Source: Paenibacillus algorifonticola (lineage in GTDB: Bacteria; Bacillota; Bacilli; Paenibacillales; Paenibacillaceae). From it: 64,000 bases of DNA. Numbering within the stretch: position 1 is the first letter of the stretch; every line of letters begins with the position of its first letter. Shown piece by piece: positions 50,244 through 57,781 of the stretch. Where the stretch lies: positions 124,662-188,661 of the forward strand of contig NZ_KQ040780.1 of the NCBI RefSeq assembly GCF_000971975.1, in the 5' to 3' direction. The notes below the pieces were generated by a model that was not told where the DNA came from, did not search any database, and saw only the letters and a program-made list of their open reading frames with translations. The position numbers and the translations under genes were made by a program.

Positions 50244-50651
50244 CTACCCTTCGGTATGATCTGTTGTTTTAGCGCGTTTGTTCATTTGCTTAGCTTCCCA
50301 GAATAGTCCGGTCAGCACGTCCATGACACGCTGGCGGTCGCCTTGGCTCATCGGAACGCCATCAAACATGACTTCTCCGTCTTCCTCCAGCATTTTTTTG
50401 AAATCCCGTTTGTCCTTGGCGGTTGCCCAGTCTGGCACCTGCTCCGCAAACGCATCGCGGCGTCCGAGCAAATAATCGGCAGTCGTATGCAAAATGTCTG
50501 CAATTTTCTGCAAATCCTCACTAGTCGGGACGACACGATCGTTCTCGATATGCCCAAAATTTGAACGTCCCATGCCAAGCTGTTCGGCAATTTCCTGCTG
50601 TGTTAATCCTCGTTGTGTGCGCAATTGCTTGATCCTTGCTCCCATCGCCAT
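50244..50651 (-). CDS. Xre-family repressor (ImmR/PBSX Xre-like)
   Basis: 135 residues. N-terminal Cro/CI helix-turn-helix (LTQQEIAEQLGMGRSNFGHIENDR, about 16-39) and a C-terminal oligomerisation and ImmA-sensitive tail. Start supported by ggaggg seven bases upstream. Expected to hold the tail genes silent by binding the GTATT-N3-AATAC sites in the adjacent 303-base control region, which overlap its own promoter. Confidence 0.9.
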   Translation of the reverse strand: MAMGARIKQLRTQRGLTQQEIAEQLGMGRSNFGHIENDRVVPTSEDLQKIADILHTTADYLLGRRDAFAEQVPDWATAKDKRDFKKMLEEDGEVMFDGVPMSQGDRQRVMDVLTGLFWEAKQMNKRAKTTDHTEG

Positions 50652-50677
50652 GGTAATACCCTCCGTCTCTTGAAAAG

Positions 50678-50712
50678 GTATTTATAATACTTGACGGTAT
50701 TATAAATATCAA
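50678..50712 (-). promoter_or_regulatory. Repressor promoter overlapped by two operators
   Basis: On the minus strand TTGATA (50707-50712), exact 17-bp spacer, TATTAT (50684-50689). Operator GTATTTATAATAC (50678-50690) covers the -10 box and GTATTATAAATAT (50697-50709) covers the -35 box, so the repressor controls itself. Confidence 0.7.
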
Positions 50713-50827
50713 TTATAATAAGATTCACAGTCGTTACAGCGGCTATGAACTGATTCAGCAAATGCTACTGAAAATAGCAAGTGAACCGTTTGAAAGCGAG
50801 TATATAAGCCGATTAAGCGGCAAAAAC

Positions 50828-50927
50828 GTATTTTTAATACTATATTTATATTTTACCTTTTAACGATGGTATTGTCAATATCGTGGAGATGCTATTATTT
50901 TTTTAAAATGCAGGGTATTAAAAATAC
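50828..50927 (+). promoter_or_regulatory. Activator promoter region with three Xre operators
   Basis: GTATTTTTAATAC (50828-50840), GTATTGTCAATAT (50869-50881) and GTATTAAAAATAC (50915-50927), all of the form GTATT-N3-AATAY. A probable promoter TTGTCA (50872-50877) with TTATTT at 17 bp (or TATTAT at 15 bp) runs through the middle operator. Confidence 0.6.
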
Positions 50928-50954
50928 TTTATTGAATAGAAAGAGGGTATTTTA

Positions 50955-51569
50955 ATGGACGTAGAAAAAATGACAATTGAGCAATTAAAGTCGTACAAGC
51001 GTCTCGCTGCCAGAAAGAAACTGATTGAGAGGCAAAAGGTTGGAAGCGGTCTGACGGTGAGCACGGTATATGAGGATGACAAGCTTCAGGAGCTTCATCG
51101 CCAGCTGCGCGGGCTTCCTTCTTATATGTACTTGGACAAGCAGGAGCAGCAGCTGGAGCAGCTGGCACATACGCATTTGACGAAATATCCGACTGGAACG
51201 AAGGCTCAATTAAGAGAAGTGAAGCAAATTCAGCCGGGAAATGCCGATGAAGAGCAGCTCGTACAGGAGCTTAGCCGCAAAATCGCTAAAGTTATTGAAG
51301 CAAGGGCAGGTGCAGCGCCTGAAGGTTATGAGGGTGTCATTGAACGTTTGAGCGAGCTGCAGGATTTGGAGCGCCAGCTGCAAACGATCGATGAGTCGCT
51401 GGAAGCGCTGGAAGCTTGTTTCCCTGAATATGCGACGCTGCTGAGGCTCCGTTATATTGAAGGAAAGCCAGCTGATTTCGTCGCATCGGAGCTGGGAATC
51501 GTCGATCGTACCTTCCGCAGATGGCGGCAAAAAGCCGTTTCCGAGATTGTCCGGTTTATGTCCGTATAG
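50955..51569 (+). CDS. Late-gene activator with sigma-70 region-4-like HTH (Xpf/ArpU-like)
   Basis: 204 residues. The N-terminal three quarters is helical and charged (coiled-coil-like ERLSELQDLERQLQTIDESLEALEA near 126-150). The C-terminus (FPEYATLLRLRYIEGKPADFVASELGIVDRTFRRWRQKA) is a sigma-70 region-4-like helix-turn-helix as in PBSX Xpf and ArpU/RinA late regulators. Its start is in the operator region, so it is repressed by Xre until ImmA acts. It then most likely turns on the tail operon through the TGTCCG iterons at the end of its own gene. Confidence 0.8.
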   Translation: MDVEKMTIEQLKSYKRLAARKKLIERQKVGSGLTVSTVYEDDKLQELHRQLRGLPSYMYLDKQEQQLEQLAHTHLTKYPTGTKAQLREVKQIQPGNADEEQLVQELSRKIAKVIEARAGAAPEGYEGVIERLSELQDLERQLQTIDESLEALEACFPEYATLLRLRYIEGKPADFVASELGIVDRTFRRWRQKAVSEIVRFMSV

Positions 51570-51586
51570 TGTCCGCTGAGTGTCCG
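51548..51586. promoter_or_regulatory. Four TGTCCG iterons on an 11-bp period
   Basis: TGTCCG starts at 51548, 51559, 51570 and 51581, exactly 11 bp apart; a weaker TTTCCG lies at 51538. The first two are inside the last codons of the activator gene. The last ends just before the -35 position of a promoter whose -10 is TATGAT (51611-51616). Confidence 0.7.
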
Positions 51587-51587
51587 A

Positions 51588-51616
51588 AATGGCCTCCAAA
51601 ACCGTGTTATTATGAT
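51588..51616 (+). promoter_or_regulatory. Candidate late promoter of tail operon (no -35 box)
   Basis: TATGAT at 51611-51616; the -35 position (51588-51593, aatggc) has no consensus, as expected for an activator-dependent promoter. Downstream leader to 51838 includes a strong ribosome site followed by an ATG-TAG start-stop at 51726. Confidence 0.5.
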
Positions 51617-51838
51617 ATTGTCACCAAATGAGCAACGGCAGTAAGCGATGCCTGTTAGGTATTTTAAATCCTCTTTTCATAATAGTAAGTAATTTAAATA
51701 TCTCGTTGTGAAAGGGGGTGAGGACATGTAGCTCCAAGCGAATAAAGCTTTATAGCAGCAGCGTCAAGGCTGGTAATCGCCAAGGAAGGCGGGAACAGAG
51801 CCGAAAGGCCAGTTGGAGGAAACAGGAGGGAAACAGCG

Positions 51839-52027
51839 GTGAACGATCAGGAAAATCGGCAAGGCATGCTGGAAGCAAAGCACAGCAAGCAGAAGCTGCT
51901 GGCAGCAGCGCGGTATTCCGCAGGAGAGAAGGATGTGCTGAACGTCATTTTGGACGAGCACAACACCTATTCCCATGAGCAGGTCAAGCAGCAATTACAA
52001 GCATATTCACAAAAGGAGGTCATGTAG
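51839..52027 (+). CDS. Small protein at head of tail operon
   Basis: 62 residues, GTG start with aggaggg (51824-51830) at good distance. Helical, rich in Glu, Lys and Gln, with SYSAGEKDVLNVILDEHNTYSHEQVKQQLQAY-like middle. It ends three bases before the sheath gene, so it is translated with it. Position corresponds to small genes such as xkdJ in PBSX, but no homology can be claimed. A competing frame from 51718 overlaps it but has Arg/Lys/Ser-rich low-complexity content. Confidence 0.55.
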   Translation: MNDQENRQGMLEAKHSKQKLLAAARYSAGEKDVLNVILDEHNTYSHEQVKQQLQAYSQKEVM

Positions 52028-52030
52028 ATC

Positions 52031-53347
52031 ATGGCAGGAGGAACTTGGACAACGCAAACGAAAGCAAGACCAGGGGTATACATTAATTTCGCGGCTGAGC
52101 CGCAATCGGCAGCAAACGTAGGGGAACGCGGCATCGTATCAACGGCGCTGACGCTGAACTGGGGTGCGCCGCAAACGATGATTTCCATTAAAGCAGGTGA
52201 CGATCTGCGCAGCGTGCTCGGTTATGATGTAACCGCGCCGGAAATGCTGCTCGTACGTGAGGCTTTGAAACGGGCACAAACTTTGCTGCTCTACCGCTTG
52301 AACGCAGGAACGAAAGCGACTGCTACAATCGGCGGTTTGGTGGCTACAGCTAAATTCGGCGGTACTCGGGGTAACGCGATTACAGTAGCTGTTCAGAGCA
52401 ATGTGGATGATGAAGATCAATTCGACGTAGTCACTTATTTGGCGGGTGAAGAGGTGGATTCGCAGACGGTTGCTGCGATTGCGGGCCTTGAATCAAATCG
52501 CTACGTCGATTTCAGCGGCACTGGCGCGCTTGAAGCGACAGCTGGTACGGTGCTTGCTGGCGGTGCGAACGGCACGGTGACGAATCAAAATCATCTGGAT
52601 TACCTGGCAGCTGTTGAGCTTCAAGAATTCAATGCCGTAGCGCTTGTGTCTGGCGACAGCTCGCTGAAGTCGGTCTATGCCGCTTTTGCCCGCAGATTGC
52701 GTGAAAATGATGGCAAGAAAGTTCAGGTTGTGCTGGCGAATGCTCCACTATCGGATTACGAAGGTATCATTAGCGTGAAAAACGGCGTCAAGCTCGAAGA
52801 CGGCACAGCTGTGAATGCCGAGCAGGCAACCGTATGGGTGGCAGCCGCTACTTCTGGCGCAAGCATGAGCCAATCTCTTACTTATAGCGCGTATGAAGGT
52901 GCGGTAGATGCCGACGTTCGTTATACGAATTCGCAAATTGAGCAAGCTTTACGTGCAGGCGAATTTTTGTTCACGCCGAACGGTGGCCGCGTCATCGTTG
53001 AGCAGGATATTAACTCTCTGGTCACCTATGTGCCAGGCAAAAATCCTTCTTTTGCGAAAAACCGCGTTATCCGCGTACTGGACGGCATTGCGACCGACAT
53101 GAAAAAACTGTTTGAGACGCAATACATCGGCAAAATCGATAACAACCCGGATGGCCGCAGCCTGTTCCGCAGCGAATGCGTGAAATATTTGACGCTGCTC
53201 CAGGATGGCAATGCGATTCAAAACTTTAATTCCCAAACCGACCTGACGGTTGAAGCGGGCGAGGCTTCCGACAGCATCGTCATTAACGTTTACATCCAGC
53301 CGGTTGACAGCATTGAAAAAGTATACATGAAAGTGACGGTGAAGTAA
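52031..53347 (+). CDS. xkdK: Contractile tail sheath protein (XkdK-like)
   Basis: 438 residues. N-terminus ARPGVYINFAAEPQSAANVGERGIVSTALTLNWGAP and the closing VNVYIQPVDSIEKVYMKVTV are typical of phage tail sheath proteins of the PBSX/myovirus class. Polymerises around the tube and contracts to drive it through the target envelope. First main gene of the operon, with no portal, capsid or head-tail connector upstream. Followed one base later by the tube gene. Confidence 0.92.
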   Translation: MAGGTWTTQTKARPGVYINFAAEPQSAANVGERGIVSTALTLNWGAPQTMISIKAGDDLRSVLGYDVTAPEMLLVREALKRAQTLLLYRLNAGTKATATIGGLVATAKFGGTRGNAITVAVQSNVDDEDQFDVVTYLAGEEVDSQTVAAIAGLESNRYVDFSGTGALEATAGTVLAGGANGTVTNQNHLDYLAAVELQEFNAVALVSGDSSLKSVYAAFARRLRENDGKKVQVVLANAPLSDYEGIISVKNGVKLEDGTAVNAEQATVWVAAATSGASMSQSLTYSAYEGAVDADVRYTNSQIEQALRAGEFLFTPNGGRVIVEQDINSLVTYVPGKNPSFAKNRVIRVLDGIATDMKKLFETQYIGKIDNNPDGRSLFRSECVKYLTLLQDGNAIQNFNSQTDLTVEAGEASDSIVINVYIQPVDSIEKVYMKVTVK

Positions 53348-53348
53348 T

Positions 53349-53813
53349 ATGGCATTTTTGCATGCAGGAGATACGATTTCGGGGCAAGAGGGACGCGCTT
53401 ATGCGAAAATCAACGGTCAAAACGAGGAAATGTTCTATATTAAAACGCTTGAAGCAAGCGTGGAGAAGACGAAAGCGGAAATTAAGACGCTGGGTCATCG
53501 CGCATTGCAGCATAAAGCGACGGGCTGGTCGGGTACCGGCAGCATGACGGTGTATTATGTGACGTCGAAATTCCGCCAAATGATGCTCGACTACGTGAAA
53601 ACGGGCATTGATACGAACTTTGATGTCCACATCATTAATGAAGATCCGACTTCGACGATCGGCCGCCAAGAGGTTGTGCTGTACAACGTCAACCTGAACA
53701 AGGTCATTATCGGCAAGCTCGATACAGAGAGCGAAGCGCTCGAGGAAGAGCTGGAGTTCACTTTCGACGGCGTCGATATTGCCGAAAGCTTCAAAGCGCC
53801 AGCACGCGTATAA
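53349..53813 (+). CDS. xkdM: Tail tube protein (XkdM-like)
   Basis: 154 residues, normal for PBSX-type tube proteins (XkdM 147). The ISGQEGRAYAKINGQNEEMFYIKTLEASVEKTKAEIKTLGHR opening and GSMTVYYVTSKFRQMM motif are family features. Forms the inner tube inside the sheath. Confidence 0.92.
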   Translation: MAFLHAGDTISGQEGRAYAKINGQNEEMFYIKTLEASVEKTKAEIKTLGHRALQHKATGWSGTGSMTVYYVTSKFRQMMLDYVKTGIDTNFDVHIINEDPTSTIGRQEVVLYNVNLNKVIIGKLDTESEALEEELEFTFDGVDIAESFKAPARV

Positions 53814-53854
53814 AATAGCTTTATCCCAATAAACCCAATCCATGGAGGTAGCAA

Positions 53855-54277
53855 ATGAGTGACTTAAGCTTGTTTTTTGCGCAAAATACAGCTGCGGAGG
53901 CGACGGAGAAATTCGTCGTGTCCGAGCGATTCAAGGATACAGACGGCAATCCGGTTGCCTGGGAGCTGCGCAGCATGACGGAGGCGGAAAATGAAGAATG
54001 CCGCAAATCCGCAACCCGCAAAGTGAAAGGCAAAAATGGCACCTTCGTGCCGGAGACGAATACGGATGAATATTTGGCCAAGCTGGTCGTAAGCAGCATT
54101 CAATATCCGAGCTTGAAGGATGCCGAGCTGCAAAAATCGTACGGTACGATGGGCGCTGAACATCTGCTCCGCAAAATGCTGCGTCCGGGCGAATATGCTT
54201 CGCTCGTGCAGCGCGTGCAGGAAATCAACGGCTTTAATCAAAGTCTGAATGAGCTGGCCGATGAAGTAAAAAACTAA
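53855..54277 (+). CDS. xkdN: Tail assembly chaperone, short form (XkdN-like)
   Basis: 140 residues, matching XkdN in length and position between tube and tape-measure genes. Binds the tape measure during tail assembly, as gpG does in lambda. The last codons contain the slippery heptamer A-AAA-AAC (54268-54274) immediately before the TAA stop, so a fraction of ribosomes should shift -1 and make the longer form described separately. Confidence 0.9.
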   Translation: MSDLSLFFAQNTAAEATEKFVVSERFKDTDGNPVAWELRSMTEAENEECRKSATRKVKGKNGTFVPETNTDEYLAKLVVSSIQYPSLKDAELQKSYGTMGAEHLLRKMLRPGEYASLVQRVQEINGFNQSLNELADEVKN

Positions 54278-54450
54278 TTAAAGAGGGCGACGGTGAAGCG
54301 AATTACGCTTACTACGCCCTCCACGAGCTTCGTATTTTGCCCCATGAGCTAATGAGCATGTCGCGCCGCGAGAAAGCGGCGATCTACGCGATGATCGATG
54401 TCCGCATCGAGGGTGAGAAAAAGCAGCGAGCTAAGATGAAGAAGAAATAA
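53855..54450 (+). CDS. Tail assembly chaperone, -1 frameshift long form (gpGT-like)
   Basis: Predicted join of 53855-54274 with 54274-54450. After a -1 slip on A-AAA-AAC, reading continues at CTA (54274) for 58 codons to TAA 54448-54450, giving 198 residues. The extension contains YAYYALHELRILPHELM and MSRREKAAIYAMIDVRIEGE and ends KKQRAKMKKK, which matches the second tail chaperone of PBSX-like phages. This frame has no ribosome site or start of its own, as expected for a frameshift-only domain. Confidence 0.82.
54268..54274 (+). promoter_or_regulatory. Programmed -1 frameshift site
   Basis: A-AAA-AAC in the zero frame of xkdN, one of the most efficient slippery heptamers known, followed directly by TAA. 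Confidence 0.85.
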
Positions 54451-54466
54451 TGAAAGTTAGCGGGAC

Positions 54467-54494
54467 GGCGCTTCTCTATTAGAGGGCGCTTTTG
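54467..54494 (+). terminator. Small stem-loop before tape-measure gene
   Basis: gcgc-ctct pairs with agag-g-cgc with one bulge, then TTTTG. Could attenuate transcription so that tape measure is made in smaller amounts than tube and sheath. Confidence 0.4.
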
Positions 54495-54514
54495 TTCTGT
54501 AAGGAGGTGGAAGG

Positions 54515-57094
54515 ATGGCGAGTACGATAAATTTGGATGCCAGCGCCGCCGCTGGCGCAGTTAAGATGATGGATCAGTTGAAAAGCACCCTGATGTTTAT
54601 GGCACAGTCCAGCGCTGCATCTACTAATCAAATGTCAGCTGCAGCCGCGGAGTTTTCTAAGCTTAATAAGACGATGAATGAGATGAAGCGTGTAGTTTCA
54701 ACGCTTGTTGAAATGTTGTTTAGTTTCAATGCGACTGCTGCAAGGAGCAGCAGTTCGGGTGTGCCGGGATTGAGTAAATTGTTTTCTACTTTTACAGAGC
54801 AGAGTTCTAAAGCTTTTGGTATTCTTAATGGAATAACTGCATCAAAAATGCCGTTGAAGGATTTCTTACTTGGGCCACTAAAAGAAATTGGCAATGTATT
54901 AAATTCGCCGTTGAAGGATATGTTCCTTGTACCACTACAAGGTGCTAGTAATCTATTCAAAAAGTCGTTACAGGATATGTTAACTGCGCCTCTAAAAGAA
55001 GGTGGCAATGTAAAAATGCCCTCACAAGAAGGGATAATGTCGCCACTAAAAGAAGTTGGCCGTGTATTCAAAATGCAGTTTAAGGATATGTTTATTACAC
55101 CAATAGCAATAGCTGGCAGTGCATTACAAGCCCCGTTGAAGAAAATGTTCGTTACACCATTAATAGCGGCAGGAAATGCATTACAAGACCCATTGAATAA
55201 AATGTTCATTAAACCATTAGCAGAAGTTGGAAATGTATTAAGAGCCCCGTTGACGAATATGTTTGTTACGCCATTTAAAGATATTAAAAATGCATTTAAA
55301 ATACCGGTTGATGATTCGTTTCTTGCACCTTTTAGATCAATTAAAACGGAGCTTTTGAAATTAGCCTCTGAGCTAGCAGCAATATCCCTGAAAGGTGCAT
55401 TAAGCGAACGTACTCAAAAGGATTTGTTAATTGCACGTACTGGGAGTAAGGAAAAAGGCACGGCCATTTTTGAGACGGTAAGGAATCAGGCGATTTCAGC
55501 AGGGATTGACCCTACTGAAGCGCTTAAAAATACGATGACTCTTCTGCCAATGGCAGCGAATATGGAGCAATATACGAAGATGACCTCTATGGCTATGCAG
55601 CTTGCCGCATTTGATCCACATGAAGGAGGTACTGCCAAGTCGGGTGAGGCCATAAAAGCTGCGATGAACGGCGATACAACCTTATTAACGAGACAATACG
55701 GCATTTCTTCAGAAGCAGCACAGGGCTTCGATCCGCAAGCATACATTAATAATGGCGATATGGACGGTTTTTTGGCTGGCCTTAATCAAGTTTTTGAAAA
55801 TGCAAATCTCGGAAAAGCTGGATTGGATATTGTGTATAGCAGTCCACAAAGTCAAATCAATACACTTGTTAGTAATTTGAAAACCTCCTTGGCTGACGCA
55901 GGAATGGGGGCGTTGGATGTCCTCTCCCCATTAATTGCAAGGATTCAGGAAGCTTTTAATAGCGGACAGCTTCAAGGCTTTTTTGATATTCTTGGAGCCG
56001 GATTAAGCTTTGCAGCAGAACTCTTTGTCATGCTGGGGGATGCAGCTTTATGGGTAGTAACAAATATAATAACTTACTGGCCAGCAATTGCTGCGATGTT
56101 ACTAACAGCCGCAGTCTTTTTGCTTCCTACTATGATTGCAGGATTATATAGTATGCTGCTTCCTCTTTATATGCAGGTAGCGGGATGGTTAATGTTGAAT
56201 TTACCGATTCTAGCCGTTATTTTAGTAGTGGGATTATTAATAGCAGCTGTCATTGCCTTCGGAGGGACAGTTGCGGATATAGTTGGATTTGTAGTAGGTA
56301 TCTTTTATGCAATGTTCGCATATATTAATAATATTATAGCACTTTTTTGGAATGCTATTGTTTCTTTCATGGAATTCATAGCTAATCTTCTCATTGATCC
56401 GTGGTATGCTATTCAAAATTTGGTTTATAATATTCTCAAGGGGTTAATGGAGTATTTTAATACTTTTATAAATGGTTTTATAGATGGGATCAACTGGATT
56501 ATAGAAAAGGTTAATAGTTTGACAGGAAAAGAGTATGAAATAATATCGAAGATTGACAGTGATGCTCTTGAAAAATTTAAGCCGACGTCTGAAGAAGATG
56601 TCAAGGATTTTTCTGGAAAAAGAATGAAGAATTTGGATTTAGGAGATTCGTTTAAAACAGGCTTTGATGTAGGATCAAATATGACTACAAGCATGACTGA
56701 TAAGTTGGGTGATTTTAGCACTGATCTAGGTGGAGGCTTTACGCAGCCTAAAACTGCTGAAACGCCAGGTGGCACAGATATGCCAGGCGGAAACAACGGC
56801 GCTGGAGCAGCAGCCGGCATGGGAGCTGGCATGACACCTGACATTGCCAATGTAAACAAAGTCGATGAAGTCGGCAAGGTTAACGACACCGTCGACATCG
56901 CCAGCGAGGATCTTAAGACGATGCGCGAGCTTGCGGAGATGAAAAACATTCAAAACTTCGTATCGCTCCAGCCGACCGTGAGCGTACAAACCGGTGACAT
57001 CAACAATGGTACGGATATTGACACCATTATTAACCGAATTGAGCGTTCGTTGAATGAGCAAATCGCTTCGTCGGCGGAAGGGGTGTATGCTTAA
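54515..57094 (+). CDS. xkdO: Tail tape-measure protein with 19-residue repeats (XkdO-like)
   Basis: 859 residues, shorter than PBSX XkdO (about 1330). Region 1-110 is helical; 112-282 is nine tandem units of about 19 residues (consensus PLKxMFxxPLxxxGNxLxx); about 500-650 holds several long hydrophobic helices as in other tape measures; the C-terminus is Gly-rich. Tape-measure length sets tail length. The DNA between about 54650 and 56750 is noticeably more AT-rich than the rest of the operon, suggesting a different history. Strong ggaggtgg ribosome site; stop overlaps xkdP start (TAATG). Confidence 0.88.
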   Translation: MASTINLDASAAAGAVKMMDQLKSTLMFMAQSSAASTNQMSAAAAEFSKLNKTMNEMKRVVSTLVEMLFSFNATAARSSSSGVPGLSKLFSTFTEQSSKAFGILNGITASKMPLKDFLLGPLKEIGNVLNSPLKDMFLVPLQGASNLFKKSLQDMLTAPLKEGGNVKMPSQEGIMSPLKEVGRVFKMQFKDMFITPIAIAGSALQAPLKKMFVTPLIAAGNALQDPLNKMFIKPLAEVGNVLRAPLTNMFVTPFKDIKNAFKIPVDDSFLAPFRSIKTELLKLASELAAISLKGALSERTQKDLLIARTGSKEKGTAIFETVRNQAISAGIDPTEALKNTMTLLPMAANMEQYTKMTSMAMQLAAFDPHEGGTAKSGEAIKAAMNGDTTLLTRQYGISSEAAQGFDPQAYINNGDMDGFLAGLNQVFENANLGKAGLDIVYSSPQSQINTLVSNLKTSLADAGMGALDVLSPLIARIQEAFNSGQLQGFFDILGAGLSFAAELFVMLGDAALWVVTNIITYWPAIAAMLLTAAVFLLPTMIAGLYSMLLPLYMQVAGWLMLNLPILAVILVVGLLIAAVIAFGGTVADIVGFVVGIFYAMFAYINNIIALFWNAIVSFMEFIANLLIDPWYAIQNLVYNILKGLMEYFNTFINGFIDGINWIIEKVNSLTGKEYEIISKIDSDALEKFKPTSEEDVKDFSGKRMKNLDLGDSFKTGFDVGSNMTTSMTDKLGDFSTDLGGGFTQPKTAETPGGTDMPGGNNGAGAAAGMGAGMTPDIANVNKVDEVGKVNDTVDIASEDLKTMRELAEMKNIQNFVSLQPTVSVQTGDINNGTDIDTIINRIERSLNEQIASSAEGVYA
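54851..55361 (+). repeat. Nine imperfect 57-bp coding repeats in tape-measure gene
   Basis: Units begin at residues 113, 132, 151, 170, 188, 207, 226, 245 and 264; all but one interval is exactly 19 residues. Key residues of each unit are P-L-K, M-F, P-L and G-N. Confidence 0.8.
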
Positions 57095-57777
57095 TGATTA
57101 CGAACAAGCATCATGATTACGGTATTTGGCTCAGCTATGACAATCAGAAAAGCGGCTTTCAACTGCCGGTAAATCCTGCCGAGCTGCAAATTAGCGACGC
57201 TACCGGAGGCAAAACTTATGACGTATCCGGTCTTGGAGAAATCAATGTGATTCAAAGCCCAAAGCTGACGGAGATTTCCTTCGACAGCTTTTTTCCTGCT
57301 CCCGGAGCGAATTATTCGTTTATCGCCAGCAAGACGCTGCTCGAGCCTTATGTATATTTGACGCTGATCCAGGACTGGATGAAAAAGAAGCGTCCGATCC
57401 GCTTTATTTTCACAGGCGCCTCCTTCGATCTGAATCTTGCCGTCAGTATTGAGAAGTTTGAATGGCGGGAAGCGGCGGGCTCTGGTGATATTGAATACAG
57501 CCTGGGGCTGAAAAAGTATGTGTTCTACAAGGCAAGGCCCGTCAAAATTAATAAAAAACATGAGAAGAGTGGCGGTAAAGAACGCGATACGAAGGGGCGA
57601 CAGACCAAGGAAACCCCAAAAACCTACACGCTCGTAAGCGGCGATACGCTCATTGGGGTAGCCAGAAAGCAGCTTGGAGACGAGTCGCGTTGGAAGGAAA
57701 TACAGAAGCTGAACGGCATCGCCGATTCTGAGCTGCGCAAGCTGCAAATCGGTAGGGTGCTGAAGCTGCCGGGGTGA
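57094..57777 (+). CDS. xkdP: LysM-domain tail protein (XkdP-like)
   Basis: 227 residues, like XkdP (235). The N-terminal part is a baseplate/tube-initiator-like domain; a basic linker (about 150-172) leads to a C-terminal LysM domain (TYTLVSGDTLIGVARKQLGDESRW..., about 175-226) that binds peptidoglycan. It helps attach the tail tip to the cell wall. Starts in the stop codon of the tape-measure gene. Confidence 0.9.
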   Translation: MITNKHHDYGIWLSYDNQKSGFQLPVNPAELQISDATGGKTYDVSGLGEINVIQSPKLTEISFDSFFPAPGANYSFIASKTLLEPYVYLTLIQDWMKKKRPIRFIFTGASFDLNLAVSIEKFEWREAAGSGDIEYSLGLKKYVFYKARPVKINKKHEKSGGKERDTKGRQTKETPKTYTLVSGDTLIGVARKQLGDESRWKEIQKLNGIADSELRKLQIGRVLKLPG

Positions 57778-57781
57778 TGAG

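Noticed and set aside
51718-51978. 86-codon frame overlapping the small tail-operon gene
   Set aside because: Low-complexity Arg/Ser/Lys/Gly translation; its GTG lies within the ribosome site. The 51839 frame has better spacing and composition.
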